The notes under the pieces are model-generated. The model was not told where the DNA came from and searched no databases. It saw nothing but the letters and a program-made list of their open reading frames with translations. This document shows, piece after piece, positions 36,346 through 46,763 of a DNA stretch of 64,000 bases. Within the stretch, counting starts at the first letter, position 1. Every line of letters starts with the position of its first letter. Made by a program: the position numbers and the translations under genes. The stretch spans positions 1-64,000 of the forward strand of contig NZ_JOHR01000030.1 of the NCBI RefSeq assembly GCF_000719775.1, in the 5' to 3' direction. The DNA comes from Streptomyces sp. NRRL F-5135. Lineage in GTDB: Bacteria > Actinomycetota > Actinomycetes > Streptomycetales > Streptomycetaceae.

Positions 36346-37284
36346 ATGAAGCTCGTCTTCGCCGGCACCCCCGAGGTCGCCGTACCCGCCCTGGACGCAC
36401 TCATCGCCTCCGACCGGCACGAGGTCGCCGCCGTCGTGACCCGGCCCGACGCGCCCTCGGGGCGCGGGCGCAGGCTCGTCGCCTGCCCGGTCGCGCAACG
36501 CGCGGAGGAGGCCGGGATCGAGGTGCTCAAGCCGGCCAGGCCGCGCGACGAGGACTTCCTGGCACGGCTGCGCGAGATCGGCCCCGACTGCTGTCCGGTC
36601 GTCGCCTACGGCGCGCTGCTGCCGCGGGTCGCCCTCGACGTGCCCGCGCACGGCTGGGTGAACCTGCACTTCTCGCTGCTGCCCGCCTGGCGCGGCGCCG
36701 CGCCCGTGCAGCACGCCGTGCTGGCGGGGGACGAGGTCACCGGCGCGTCCACCTTCCAGATCGAGGAGGGGCTGGACTCCGGGCCGGTGTACGGCGTGCT
36801 CACCGAGCAGGTGCGTGCCGCGGACACCAGCGGGGACCTGCTGACCCGGCTGGCCTTCGCCGGGGCGGGGCTGCTCGTCGCGACCATGGACGGCATCGAG
36901 GACGGCACGCTCAAGCCGAAGCCGCAGCCCGCCGAGGGCGTCTCCCTCGCGCCCAAGATCAATGTCGAGGACGCCCGGGTGGACTGGGCCGCGCCGGCGC
37001 TGCGCGTGGACCGTCTGGTGCGCGCCTGCACGCCCGCGCCCGGGGCCTGGACCGTGTTCCGCGGCGAGCGGCTCAAGCTGATCCAGTTGACGCCGCTGCC
37101 CGACCGCCGGGAATTGTCACCCGGCGAGATCGCCGCCGCCAAGAACAGCGTCCATGTGGGCACCGGCTCGCACGACGTCGAACTCCTCTGGGTCCAGCCG
37201 CAGGGCAAGAAGCCGATGCGCGCCGCCGACTGGGCCCGGGGGGTACGGATCGCGCAGGGTGAGCGCCTGGGCGCGCACGCCTGA
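36346..37284 (+). CDS. fmt: Methionyl-tRNA formyltransferase
   Basis: Fmt formylates initiator Met-tRNA using 10-formyl-tetrahydrofolate. The 312-residue protein starts [20 protein letters not shown] and has the catalytic triad region: Asn and His in [26 protein letters not shown] (families have NLHxSLLPxxRG) and the Asp in [18 protein letters not shown] (IEEGLDSGP where many have MDxGLDTGP). The C-terminal tRNA-binding domain follows ([23 protein letters not shown]). It precedes rsmB with a long gap of 333 nt. Confidence 0.96.
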   Translation: MKLVFAGTPEVAVPALDALIASDRHEVAAVVTRPDAPSGRGRRLVACPVAQRAEEAGIEVLKPARPRDEDFLARLREIGPDCCPVVAYGALLPRVALDVPAHGWVNLHFSLLPAWRGAAPVQHAVLAGDEVTGASTFQIEEGLDSGPVYGVLTEQVRAADTSGDLLTRLAFAGAGLLVATMDGIEDGTLKPKPQPAEGVSLAPKINVEDARVDWAAPALRVDRLVRACTPAPGAWTVFRGERLKLIQLTPLPDRRELSPGEIAAAKNSVHVGTGSHDVELLWVQPQGKKPMRAADWARGVRIAQGERLGAHA

Positions 37285-37617
37285 CCGGACCTGACCTCAT
37301 CGGACCGGTTCGGGCCGGGCTGGGTTGGAGCGGGCCGGTTCGGAGCGGACCGGGTCTGATCTGGCTGGGCCGAATCGGACGGTGGCCCGTCGGCCCCTGC
37401 CCTTTCCCCTGCCTCGGCCTCGGCTCTTTCCCCTGCCCCCTGCCGCTGCCGTCGGGGTGCCGGGACCGTCTCCGGACGGGCCCGGCCGCCGGACTCCCCG
37501 TCGCCCGGCGGCCTTGGCTCGCCCGGCGACCGTCCCGTCGCCCGACCCTGCCCGCCCGCGCGCCGGGCCGCCGGACGTACGCTGGCGGGGATCGACCTCT
37601 CTCACCGCGGAGCACCT
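37285..37617 (+). other. Repetitive intergenic region between fmt and rsmB
   Basis: The first 100 nt (37290-37390) are short degenerate repeats of words such as CGGGCC, CGGTTCGG and GGGTTGGAG, and nucleotides 37395-37455 are pyrimidine-rich with CTTTCCCCTGCC twice (37400-37450). No coding frame here looks real: frames on both strands read Arg/Pro/Gly repeats. Such strand-biased repeats often arise by slippage. The rsmB promoter is presumably near its 3' end. Confidence 0.5.
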
Positions 37618-39069
37618 TTGAACGACCAGGCCCGTCGCCGTCCCGCCAAGCCGTACCGCCGCCCCAAGAAGGACCCTGTCCGGGTGCTCGCCTTCGACGC
37701 GCTGCGGGCCGTCGACGAGCGGGACGCGTACGCGAACCTCGTCCTCCCGCCGCTGCTCAGGAAGGCCCGCGAGAGCGGCGGCTTCGACGCGCGGGACGCG
37801 GCGCTCGCCACGGAACTCGTCTACGGCACGCTGCGCCGTCAGGGCACCTACGACGCGATCATCGCCTCGTGCGTCGACCGGCCGCTGCGCGAGGTCGACC
37901 CGCCGGTCCTCGACGTGCTCTCCCTGGGCGCGCACCAGCTGCTGGGCACGCGGATCCCGAGTCACGCGGCGGTCTCCGCCAGCGTGGAGCTGGCCCGTGT
38001 GGTCCTCGGGGACGGCCGGGCAAAGTTCGTCAACGCCGTCCTTCGCAAGATCGCCCAGGACGACCTGGAGACCTGGGTACAGCGGGTCGCCCCGCCGTAC
38101 GACGAGGACCCCGAGGACCATCTCGCGGTCGTGCACTCCCATCCGCGCTGGATCGTCTCCGCGCTGTGGGACGCCCTGGGCGGCGGCCGGGCCGGTGTCG
38201 AGGAACTCCTCGAGGCCGACAACGAGCGACCGGAGGTGACCCTCGTGGCCCGGCCGGGCCGGGCCACCACCGAGGAACTGCTGGCGTCTCTGGGCGAGGA
38301 GGGCGGGCTCCCCGGCCGCTGGTCGCCCCATGCCGTACGGCTCGCCGACGGCGGTGAGCCGGGCGCGGTCGACGCCGTACGGGAAGGGCGCGCCGGCGTC
38401 CAGGACGAGGGCAGCCAGCTCGTCGCGCTCGCCCTCGCGGCCGCGCCCCTGGAGGGCCGGGACACGCGCTGGCTGGACGGCTGCGCGGGGCCCGGCGGCA
38501 AGGCGGCCCTGCTGGGCGCGCTGGCCGCCGGGCGCGGGGCCGCCCTGCTCGCCGCCGAGAAACAGCCGCACCGGGCCCGGCTGGTCGAGCGGGCACTGGC
38601 CGGGAACCCCGGGCCGTACCAGGTCGTCGTCGCGGACGGTACGCGTCCGGCCTGGGTCCCCGGCACCTTCGACCGGGTCCTGGTCGACGTCCCCTGCTCG
38701 GGCCTCGGCGCGCTGCGCCGGCGGCCCGAGGCGCGCTGGCGGCGCCGCCCGGAGGACCTGGACGGCTTCGCGCCGCTCCAGCGCGCTCTGCTGCGCGAGG
38801 CGCTGGAGGCCGTACGGATCGGTGGCGTCGTGGGCTACGCGACCTGTTCTCCGCACCTCGCCGAGACCAGGGTCGTCGTGGACGACGTCCTGCGCGGGCG
38901 CGGCGCGGGCCATGGCCGCGGTGGCCCCGCGGTCCGGGCCGAGTGGATCGACGCCCGGCCGCTGATGCCGGGCGTACCGGCGCTGGGGGAGGGGCCCGAC
39001 GTACAGCTGTGGCCGCACCTGCACGGCACGGACGCCATGTATCTGGCGCTGCTGCGGCGGACCGCGTGA
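37618..39069 (+). CDS. rsmB: 16S rRNA (cytosine-967-C5)-methyltransferase
   Basis: RsmB methylates C967 of 16S rRNA with SAM. The 483-residue protein starts with a NusB-like RNA-binding domain (VLAFDALRAVDERDAYANLVLPPLL to about residue 160) and ends with the methyltransferase domain: WLDGCAGPGGKAALLGALAA (SAM loop), the catalytic C410 in GYATCSPHLAET, and C360 in VDVPCSGLGALRRRPEARW, the pair used by m5C enzymes. The start is TTG at 37618 with CGGAG 5 nt upstream; the conserved NDQARRRPAKPYRR begins right after it. Confidence 0.94.
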   Translation: MNDQARRRPAKPYRRPKKDPVRVLAFDALRAVDERDAYANLVLPPLLRKARESGGFDARDAALATELVYGTLRRQGTYDAIIASCVDRPLREVDPPVLDVLSLGAHQLLGTRIPSHAAVSASVELARVVLGDGRAKFVNAVLRKIAQDDLETWVQRVAPPYDEDPEDHLAVVHSHPRWIVSALWDALGGGRAGVEELLEADNERPEVTLVARPGRATTEELLASLGEEGGLPGRWSPHAVRLADGGEPGAVDAVREGRAGVQDEGSQLVALALAAAPLEGRDTRWLDGCAGPGGKAALLGALAAGRGAALLAAEKQPHRARLVERALAGNPGPYQVVVADGTRPAWVPGTFDRVLVDVPCSGLGALRRRPEARWRRRPEDLDGFAPLQRALLREALEAVRIGGVVGYATCSPHLAETRVVVDDVLRGRGAGHGRGGPAVRAEWIDARPLMPGVPALGEGPDVQLWPHLHGTDAMYLALLRRTA

Positions 39070-39111
39070 ACCGCCGACGACCGTGATCCGCGAGAGCTCC
39101 GGGAACCCCGC

Positions 39112-39153
39112 CATCGTAGGGGGCTCTGCGTGTCGGTACATGTCCCTACGATG
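39112..39153. repeat. Interrupted 10-bp inverted repeat downstream of rsmB
   Basis: CATCGTAGGG (39112-39121) and CCCTACGATG (39144-39153) are perfect complements separated by 22 nt. This could be an operator for a dimeric regulator or a weak hairpin. Position in the rsmB to rpe gap is 43 nt past the rsmB stop. Confidence 0.55.
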
Positions 39154-39276
39154 TTCGGCCGCGTGTCCGAGGTCGTCTGTAGGTGTTCGCCGATGTCCGT
39201 ACGCGACCTACGAAGATGACGAGCGGGGCAGCGTGGTGAACGGGGCCGAATGAATCCGAACCAGGTCGGCCGGTCC

Positions 39277-39318
39277 GTACGAAAGCCTCCGGTCCGGCCG
39301 GACCGGAGGCTTTCGTAC
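39277..39318. terminator. Perfect 42-bp palindrome upstream of rpe
   Basis: Positions 39277-39297 (beginning GTACGAAAGCCTCCGG) pair base for base with 39298-39318, with no mismatch and no spacer. As RNA it would form a very stable hairpin with a tight loop. It is 207 nt past the rsmB stop and 145 nt before rpe, so it may end the rsmB transcript, act as a bidirectional terminator, or be a protein-binding palindrome. The gap (39070-39462) shows nothing coding. Confidence 0.7.
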
Positions 39319-39462
39319 CGCCGCGAGAACATGCGAATTGCGTCGACTGCGAGGTTCGGCGGGGGGCCGACGGGCCGTCGCCCGCTCCACGGGCATGTAC
39401 CGATCTTCGCCTGACGGTCAGGAACGGTCAGGAAGCGGTCCGGAGCATGGCAGGCTTGGCAC

Positions 39463-40146
39463 ATGGCGCAGATCAATCCCAGCATCCTGTCCGCCGACTT
39501 CTCGCGACTCGCCGAGGAGGCGAAGGCGGTCGAAGGCGCGGACTGGCTCCATGTCGATGTCATGGACAACCACTTCGTGCCGAACCTGACCCTCGGGACG
39601 CCGGTGGTCGAGTCGCTCGCGCGGGCGACGGACATCCCGCTGGACTGCCACCTGATGATCGAGGAGCCCGACCGCTGGGCCCCGCAGTACGTCGAGGCGG
39701 GCGCCGGGTCGGTGACCTTCCACGTGGAGGCCGCCGCCGCGCCCGTACGGCTCGCGCGGGAGATCCGCGCCAAGGGGGCGCGGGCCTCCATGGCGCTGAA
39801 GCCCGCGACGCCCGTGGAGCCGTACGAGGACCTGCTCCCCGAGCTGGACATGCTGTTGATCATGACGGTGGAGCCCGGCTTCGGCGGTCAGGCGTTCCTG
39901 GACATCATGCTGCCGAAGATCCGCCGTACCCGGGAGCTGATCGCCAAGCACGGTCTCGAACTGTGGCTCCAGGTGGACGGCGGGGTCTCGGCGACGACGA
40001 TCGAACGGTGCGCGGAGGCGGGCGCGGACGTGTTCGTCGCCGGCTCCGCGGTGTACGGGACGGACGACCCGGCGGCGGCGGTCCGGATGCTCCGCAACCA
40101 GGCGGACGAGGCAACCGGCTCGGCCGCCTGGGCGTGCGGTCACTGA
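39463..40146 (+). CDS. rpe: Ribulose-phosphate 3-epimerase
   Basis: Rpe interconverts ribulose 5-phosphate and xylulose 5-phosphate. The 227-residue TIM barrel begins [19 protein letters not shown], has [18 protein letters not shown] (His and Asp metal ligands; MDNHFVPN where many have MDGHFVPN), [33 protein letters not shown] and LQVDGGVS with a final VAGSAVYG. Length and residues match active enzymes. It follows the long repeat-containing gap and precedes the SorC-type regulator. Confidence 0.96.
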   Translation: MAQINPSILSADFSRLAEEAKAVEGADWLHVDVMDNHFVPNLTLGTPVVESLARATDIPLDCHLMIEEPDRWAPQYVEAGAGSVTFHVEAAAAPVRLAREIRAKGARASMALKPATPVEPYEDLLPELDMLLIMTVEPGFGGQAFLDIMLPKIRRTRELIAKHGLELWLQVDGGVSATTIERCAEAGADVFVAGSAVYGTDDPAAAVRMLRNQADEATGSAAWACGH

Positions 40147-40336
40147 GCCGCCACGCGTCCCCGGGCGCGGGGACCGGGTGAGCCGGGTGCCGGTGGCCCC
40201 GGGGCCAGTGGACCAGTGGGCCACGGGAACGTGAACGCGGCCCCTCGGGGCCGATCAAGGACCGCCGCATCTGACAGGATGCGGTGCGAGTCCACGGTGT
40301 GAACAGCAGAGTGTGAACAGCAGTGAGGAGATCGCG

Positions 40337-41362
40337 GTGTCTGCAATGTCGGCGGGTCGGTCAGCCCTGCGGATGGGACCCGCGGAGCTGGTGCAGGCGG
40401 CGGCCATGGCCCGCCGTTTCTACCTGGAGGGCAAGTCCAAGATCCAGATCGCCGAGGAGTTCGGCGTCAGCCGCTTCAAGGTGGCCCGGGTCCTGGAGAC
40501 GGCCCTGGAACGCGACCTCGTGAGGATCGAGATCAGGGTGCCCGCGGAGCTGGACGCGGAGCGCTCCGACGCGCTGCGCGCCCGCTACGGGCTGCGGCAC
40601 GCGGTGGTCGTCGAATCGCCCGCCGAGGGCGTGGACGAATCGCCGGACCCGGAGAACCTCGGCGAGGTCGCCGCCGATCTCCTCGGTGAGCTGGTCACCG
40701 AGGGCGATGTGCTGGGGCTGGCCTGGGGCCGGTCCACGATTCACATGGCGGCGGCGCTCGACCGGCTGCCGCCGTGCACCGTCGTCCAGCTCACGGGCGT
40801 GTACGACGCGGGCACCGCCGAGCGCGGCTCGGTGGAGGCGGTACGCCGTGCCGCCCAGGTGTCCGGGGGAGAGGCGCACCCCATCTACGCCCCGATGCTG
40901 CTGCCCGACCCGGCGACGGCCGCCGCGCTGCGCAACCAGACCGGGATCGCGCGCGCCTTCGACTACTTCGACAAGGTCACGGTGGCCGCCGTGTCGATCG
41001 GCTCGTGGGAGGCCGGTATCTCCACGGTGCACGACATGCTCACCGAGGAGGAGCGCGGCCACTACGCCACGCTGGGGGTCGCCGCCGAGATGTCCGCGCA
41101 CCTCTTCGACGCCGAGGGCCGCCGTGTGGGGCGCGACCTGGGCGAACGGTGCATCACGGTCGAGGCCGAGCGGCTGCGGCGGGTTCCGGAGGTGGTGGCG
41201 ATCGCGGGCGGGCTGCGCAAGGGCGAGGCGATCGGCGCGGTACTGCGGTCGGGGCTGGTCACGAGCCTCGTCACCGACACGGCGGCGGCGGACTTCCTGC
41301 TGACGGAGTTCACCCCGGGACCCCGCCCGGCCCTGGAGCGCTGCGACCCCGACGCGGACTGA
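40337..41362 (+). CDS. SorC/DeoR-type sugar-binding transcriptional regulator
   Basis: This 341-residue regulator has an N-terminal HTH (MARRFYLEGKSKIQIAEEFGVSRFKVARVLETALERDLVRIEI) and a SorC/CggR effector domain (GLAWGRSTIHMAAAL, VYDAGTAERGSVEAVRRAA, VSIGSWEAGISTVHDML, GVAAEMSAHLFDAEGRRV, CITVEAERLRRVPEVVAIAGGLRKGEAI). Such proteins bind phosphorylated sugars and DNA. The GTG at 40337 was chosen for GAGGAG 7 nt upstream and the known N terminus MSAMSAGRSALRMG; a GTG at 40313 is a weaker alternative. It lies next to rpe, which suggests pentose or glycolytic sugar phosphates as effectors. Confidence 0.9.
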   Translation: MSAMSAGRSALRMGPAELVQAAAMARRFYLEGKSKIQIAEEFGVSRFKVARVLETALERDLVRIEIRVPAELDAERSDALRARYGLRHAVVVESPAEGVDESPDPENLGEVAADLLGELVTEGDVLGLAWGRSTIHMAAALDRLPPCTVVQLTGVYDAGTAERGSVEAVRRAAQVSGGEAHPIYAPMLLPDPATAAALRNQTGIARAFDYFDKVTVAAVSIGSWEAGISTVHDMLTEEERGHYATLGVAAEMSAHLFDAEGRRVGRDLGERCITVEAERLRRVPEVVAIAGGLRKGEAIGAVLRSGLVTSLVTDTAAADFLLTEFTPGPRPALERCDPDAD

Positions 41363-41781
41363 CGGCGGCTCGCCGCCGCGCGCGGGAGCCCGGTGGCGCG
41401 CGGCGCCCGGCACGTACCGTCGGCCACGGCGCCGGGTCCCGGGTGATCCGGTGGCCGGACGGCCCGGGGGCGATGCCCGCCGGAGCCGGGGCGACGTGCC
41501 GTCCGAACGGCGCGACACCGGTGGGCGCCCTGCCGGTGGCGGGCGGAGCGGCGCCGTTGGACGCCGCCGGCCACTCGTCGGGCGTACGGGCCGGGCCGCG
41601 CCGCGCGCGGGATCCGCGCCACCGTACGCGTACGGTCCGGTGCGCCCGGCGGCGTGCCCCGCCCCGAGCCGTCCCCGCCCGGGCCAGGTACCGGGGCGCG
41701 GACGCGTACGGCAGTTCTTTCCCAAGAGCACGGGCGTATGTGGCGACATCGCATGCGCTCTCATGGGCTTCCTGCGTGACG
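41363..41781. other. Intergenic region between the SorC-type regulator and the XRE gene
   Basis: This 419-nt gap is G/C-rich and ends the conserved core block. Both neighbouring genes end into it. I see no confident gene, RNA or operator. It contains GTAC-rich stretches around 41575-41640, where CCGTACGCGTACGG occurs as a short palindrome. The left edge of the accessory insert is somewhere in this stretch. Confidence 0.5.
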
Positions 41782-42885
41782 TCAGGCCGCAACCTCGTCC
41801 ACCAGCATTCGCAACGTCAGCGAGTGCTTTTCAGGTGGAAGCGCGTCCATGGCGCCTTGGGCGTACGCCATCCCGCCCGCCTTGTCCCCGGAGCGCGCGA
41901 GCATCAGTCCGCGGTGAAGCTCCAGGTGGGTGGCGAACCGCGGAAGTGAAGGGGGGAGTTCGCGGCGTGCGTTCGCCTGTGCTTCGACGGCAAGCCTCTC
42001 ATCGCCGAGCCTGGCGAACAGCAGGGACAGGAAGACGTTCATCCGCCACCAAGGGACGGCGTAATCGCTTGGCTCGTTGTCCGACCCGGCAGCGTCGAAA
42101 ATTCTCCGGCCCTGGTCCGCCAGAAGGTACGCCGTGTCTCGGTCCCCGCGAATAGCAGCCACGTGCGCCTTGCCCATGACGGCGTTGAGGAGTCCGAGGG
42201 ACGGCCGGTCGGAAATCGCCATTGCCTGATCGGCGAGAAGATCTGCCACGCCAAGGGACGCGCCTTCGTAGCCCAGTGCGATGGCCGCGCGGCCACGCAC
42301 CCATACACGAGTGTTCTCGTCGCTACTCTCGTCGGCGGCACGCGCGGCCGTGCGGTACCAGCCGACGGTCTTCGAGCCGTCCGAGCCGGGGAAGGTCTTG
42401 GCATAGAGCGTCATCAGGCGGCTTGCGACCGACCATAGATGCGGGGTATCGAGCTGTTGTTGAACGATGACGAGTTCCCCCGACACGCGGCGCTGAATGT
42501 CCGACGCGCCAAGGCTCATGTACTCAGTGCCGTACGTGGAAAGCCGGTCTTCCCACGCGTCGAGTGTCGGTCCGCCATCGAGGCGAGCGGCGAAGCCGGC
42601 GGACAGGAGGTCCGACGCGACCACGGGAGCTATCGCAGTAGCGGCAATGTCACTGATGAATGTGCGTCGTTTCACTTCACCCTCAAGAACAGCCAGCGGA
42701 ACGTCCAGGACTGCGGACAGACACCGGAGGTAGTAGGGCCCGGGTACCGTCCTGCAACGCTCCCAGCGGCTGACGTACTCCCGCTCAAGGGTCGTGCCGA
42801 AAGCGTCGTTGATTTCTGACGCTAGCCGCCCCTGGCTCCAACCACGAGCCTGCCGAAGGTCCCTGATCAGTGCTCCCATGGACAT
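41782..42885 (-). CDS. XRE-family regulator with TPR-like C-terminal domain
   Basis: The first 60 residues form an XRE-type HTH (LIRDLRQARGWSQGRLASEINDAFGTTLEREYVSRWERCRTVPGP). The remaining 300 residues are helical, with Ala/Leu-rich repeats (SVASRLMTLYAKTF, AARAADESSDENTRVWVRGRAAIALGYEG, LADQGRRIFDAAGS) that resemble tetratricopeptide or RRNPP-like peptide sensors. This is the type of large XRE regulator abundant in Streptomyces. No DUF397 partner is visible. Codon use is less GC3-biased than the core, which suits acquisition. It is divergent from three tiny ORFs that may be its targets or partners; this link is inference. Confidence 0.85.
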   Translation of the reverse strand: MSMGALIRDLRQARGWSQGRLASEINDAFGTTLEREYVSRWERCRTVPGPYYLRCLSAVLDVPLAVLEGEVKRRTFISDIAATAIAPVVASDLLSAGFAARLDGGPTLDAWEDRLSTYGTEYMSLGASDIQRRVSGELVIVQQQLDTPHLWSVASRLMTLYAKTFPGSDGSKTVGWYRTAARAADESSDENTRVWVRGRAAIALGYEGASLGVADLLADQAMAISDRPSLGLLNAVMGKAHVAAIRGDRDTAYLLADQGRRIFDAAGSDNEPSDYAVPWWRMNVFLSLLFARLGDERLAVEAQANARRELPPSLPRFATHLELHRGLMLARSGDKAGGMAYAQGAMDALPPEKHSLTLRMLVDEVAA

Positions 42886-42894
42886 GCATCCATC

Positions 42895-42968
42895 TTGCCC
42901 CTACAGGCGCCCCTGCGCGGGCGAACACACAGGCGGGCGTGGGAGCTTGCCACTACTGATGCCCCTAC
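42895..42968. promoter_or_regulatory. Repeated 9-bp elements between the XRE gene and the small ORF operon
   Basis: TGCCCCTAC occurs at 42896-42904 and 42960-42968, and the one-base variant TGCCACTAC at 42948-42956. The last two start 12 bp apart, so they lie on nearly the same face of the helix. On the minus strand they read GTAGGGGCA and GTAGTGGCA. The repeats lie in the shared region between divergent starts, which makes them candidate operators for the XRE regulator. Confidence 0.6.
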
Positions 42969-43067
42969 CTCGTCTCACCCGTCGGGCGAAATCCTTCGTA
43001 GACGTAAGTGTCCCGGCGCCGCGCGAACGGCCCGGGACGTGGTCAGCGCTATGAGGGAGCGCCAACA

Positions 43068-43301
43068 ATGGAACAGATTAGTCATTCCCGCCAGGTGGAA
43101 GACACGGGGCTCCGGGATCACGCCGAGAACCGGAGGCCGGCGCTGGAGGGGGCCGTCAAGACCGCGTACCGCGCGCTGCTGAAGCACATGGAGAAGTGCC
43201 GGCCGTGCCGTGAGTACGGCGTGGACTGCCCGACGGCGCGGAGTCTGCGTAGCGTGTGGAAGCGGGCGGCCGTCGCTGCGAACGCACAGGGGCTCGCGTG
43301 A
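43068..43301 (+). CDS. Small cysteine-containing protein, first of a three-gene operon
   Basis: This 77-residue protein starts at the ATG 43068 (MEQISHSRQVEDTGLRDHAENRRP) and has a helical centre (LEGAVKTAYRALLKHMEKC) and a C-x2-C-x6-C motif in KCRPCREYGVDCPTARSL, which could bind zinc. The length, low GC3 and position mirror small proteins I associate with XRE regulators in Streptomyces. Its stop overlaps the next GTG start by 4 nt. I do not recognise a function. Confidence 0.7.
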   Translation: MEQISHSRQVEDTGLRDHAENRRPALEGAVKTAYRALLKHMEKCRPCREYGVDCPTARSLRSVWKRAAVAANAQGLA

Positions 43302-43449
43302 CGACGTCGATCGCGGGACTGCCCGTCGACATGAGCCGTCGACCGGCACGGCCGGCGCGGCGTCCGGGCGCCTGGATCCCGTTGTGCACCTGCCCGGGGC
43401 TGCACGTCCGTGTCTTCCGTCGTCGCGGGAAGGTGGCGGTGCAGTGGAC

Positions 43450-43453
<4 letters not shown>
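43298..43453 (+). CDS. Tiny CxCP protein, second of a three-gene operon
   Basis: This 51-residue frame starts GTG in the previous stop (GTGA) and ends in an ATGA overlap with the next frame, so it is tightly packed between two likely coding genes. It is Arg/Pro-rich with the motif PLCTCPGLHVRVFRRRGKVAVQW near the end. The CxCPG pattern resembles the CxCPM of the following protein. No ribosome binding site is needed if coupled. Coding status rests on the overlaps; no function is known to me. Confidence 0.6.
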
Positions 43454-45346
<1,893 letters not shown>

Positions 45347-45347
45347 G

Positions 45348-45391
45348 CCGCGGCAACGCTGATCCGCGGCAACGCCGCTGGGCCGCGGCAA
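45348..45391 (+). repeat. Three short direct repeats after guaB1
   Basis: CCGCGGCAA occurs at 45348-45356, 45364-45372 and 45383-45391, directly after the guaB1 stop and before the terminator hairpin. They might form RNA structure or mark simple duplication. Confidence 0.6.
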
Positions 45392-45430
45392 AGCTGAGCG
45401 GGGGCAGGCCACCGCACCGCGGCACACCGT

Positions 45431-45480
45431 CCCGTCCGGCCACGGCGCGACTCGCGCGTTCCGCGCGGTGGCCGGACGGG
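45431..45480 (+). terminator. Terminator hairpin after guaB1
   Basis: CCCGTCCGGCCACGGCGCG (45431-45449) pairs with 45462-45480 with one mismatch in 19 and a 12-nt loop. It lies 85 nt past the guaB1 stop. Confidence 0.8.
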
Positions 45481-45613
45481 AGCCGGGACGGGATCCGCGC
45501 GGAGTCCCGGCGAACCGGTGCGAGATCCGCGCGAACTCCCACGCATGTCCCGGGCGGAACCGGGTAGACGGGCTTCCACTGACAGCGGAGCACGCACCAA
45601 AGGGGAGGACGAA

Positions 45614-46483
45614 GTGTCCACGGCGAGCACGGTCCCGACCGAAGACGCGCGGTACGGATCCCAGCAGCGGGCCGAGGCGGCGCAGCTGGATCTCCCTTAC
45701 GTCGAATGTCCGGCGGAGATGGCGCCCAAGGACGCCCGGGACATCTCCAAGGTCTTCTTCACCCGGCTGGCCGAGCTGGAGGAAGGCACCCACGAGCACA
45801 GTTACGTCCGGAACACGCTGATCGAGCTGAATCTGGCCCTGGTCCGCTACGCGGCGGCCCGGTTCCGCAACAGGGCAGACCAGATGGAGGACATCGTCCA
45901 GGTCGGCACCATCGGCCTGATCAAGGCGATCGACCGGTTCGAGCTCACGCGGGAGGTGGAGTTCGCGACCTTCGCCGTTCCCTACATCGTCGGTGAGATC
46001 AAGCGGTTCTTCAGGGACACCAGCTGGGCCGTGCACGTGCCCCGCCGGCTCCAGGAGCTGCGGATCGACCTGGCCAAGGCGACCGACGAGCTCTCGCACC
46101 GGCTCGACCGTGCGCCGACCACGGCCGAACTGGCCGAACACCTCGGCCTGGACGAGGAAGAGGTCATCGAGGGCGTCGTCGCGAGCAACGGCTACACGGC
46201 CGGTTCGATCGACATGCCCGCGGACGAGTCGGACCACACGGGTGCGATCGCGGACCGGCTGGGCGCGCCCGACGCGGGACTGGAGACGGCGGAGAACGTC
46301 CAGGCGCTGAAGCCGCTGATGGAGGAGCTGGACGAACGGGAGCGGCGCATCCTGCGGATGCGGTTCGGCGACGAGATGACGCAGTCCGAGATCGGTGCGG
46401 AGCTGGGGGTGTCGCAGATGCACGTCTCCCGGCTGCTGGCCCGGATCACCGGGCGGCTGCGGGCGGGGCTTCTGGTCGAGTAG
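45614..46483 (+). CDS. SigB/SigF/SigG-family RNA polymerase sigma factor
   Basis: This 289-residue sigma-70 factor has region 2 ([84 protein letters not shown]), region 3 ([31 protein letters not shown]) and region 4 HTH ([45 protein letters not shown]). This is the stress and sporulation sigma-B group of Streptomyces (SigB, F, G and others). The GTG at 45614 follows GGGGAGGA. No anti-sigma or anti-anti-sigma gene lies beside it, so its partner-switch must be encoded elsewhere. Which paralogue it is cannot be told. Confidence 0.93.
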   Translation: [289 protein letters not shown]

Positions 46484-46597
46484 CCGAGCAGCGTCACCGC
46501 TGGTTCCGCATGTGGTCATCGAGGAACCGGCGTGTTGCCGCGCAGGAGTGCGGCTCCCGGCGGGGTGAGGGTGTCTGGAAGCGGTGCGGGCAGGCTC

Positions 46598-46684
46598 GCT
46601 CAGGCAGATCTCCCACAGTGTGTCCGGTGCTGCCGCGACGCGTGTCCGTGCCAGGTCGGCGTCGGTGAGATGGATCCGGAGCAC
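46598..46684 (-). pseudogene. N-terminal remnant of an ArsR-like HTH regulator
   Basis: On the minus strand a GTG at 46684 opens VLRIHLTDADLARTRVAAAP, then DTLWEICLS, a good match to the start of a common Streptomyces winged-helix regulator group (MLRIHFTAEDLARTRVA and a WE(x)xLSLH continuation). After about 29 residues the match stops, and the rest of the frame is unlike any regulator. Only the first part is left. It lies 79 nt downstream of the LLM-type oxidoreductase on the same strand; the region 46484-46597 holds no recognisable gene. Confidence 0.5.
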
Positions 46685-46763
46685 GCGTTTCCCCCGGCCG
46701 TCTGGCCGGGGGGTCTCCGCTGCCGGGCGCCGGCCCGTGTGCACGGGGGCTACGCGCCGCCCG

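Noticed and set aside
41382..41764. Frames on both strands through the gap after the SorC-type regulator
   Set aside because: Pro/Arg/Gly-rich content without conserved blocks; likely noise of GC-rich DNA.
41363..41781. tRNA or integration site at the left edge of the accessory insert
   Set aside because: No tRNA-like arms or duplicated core sequence could be seen.
45540..45613. SigB-type promoter (GGGTAG) upstream of the sigma factor
   Set aside because: GGGTAG occurs at about 45563, but no matching -35 GTTT-like element at 14-16 nt was convincing.
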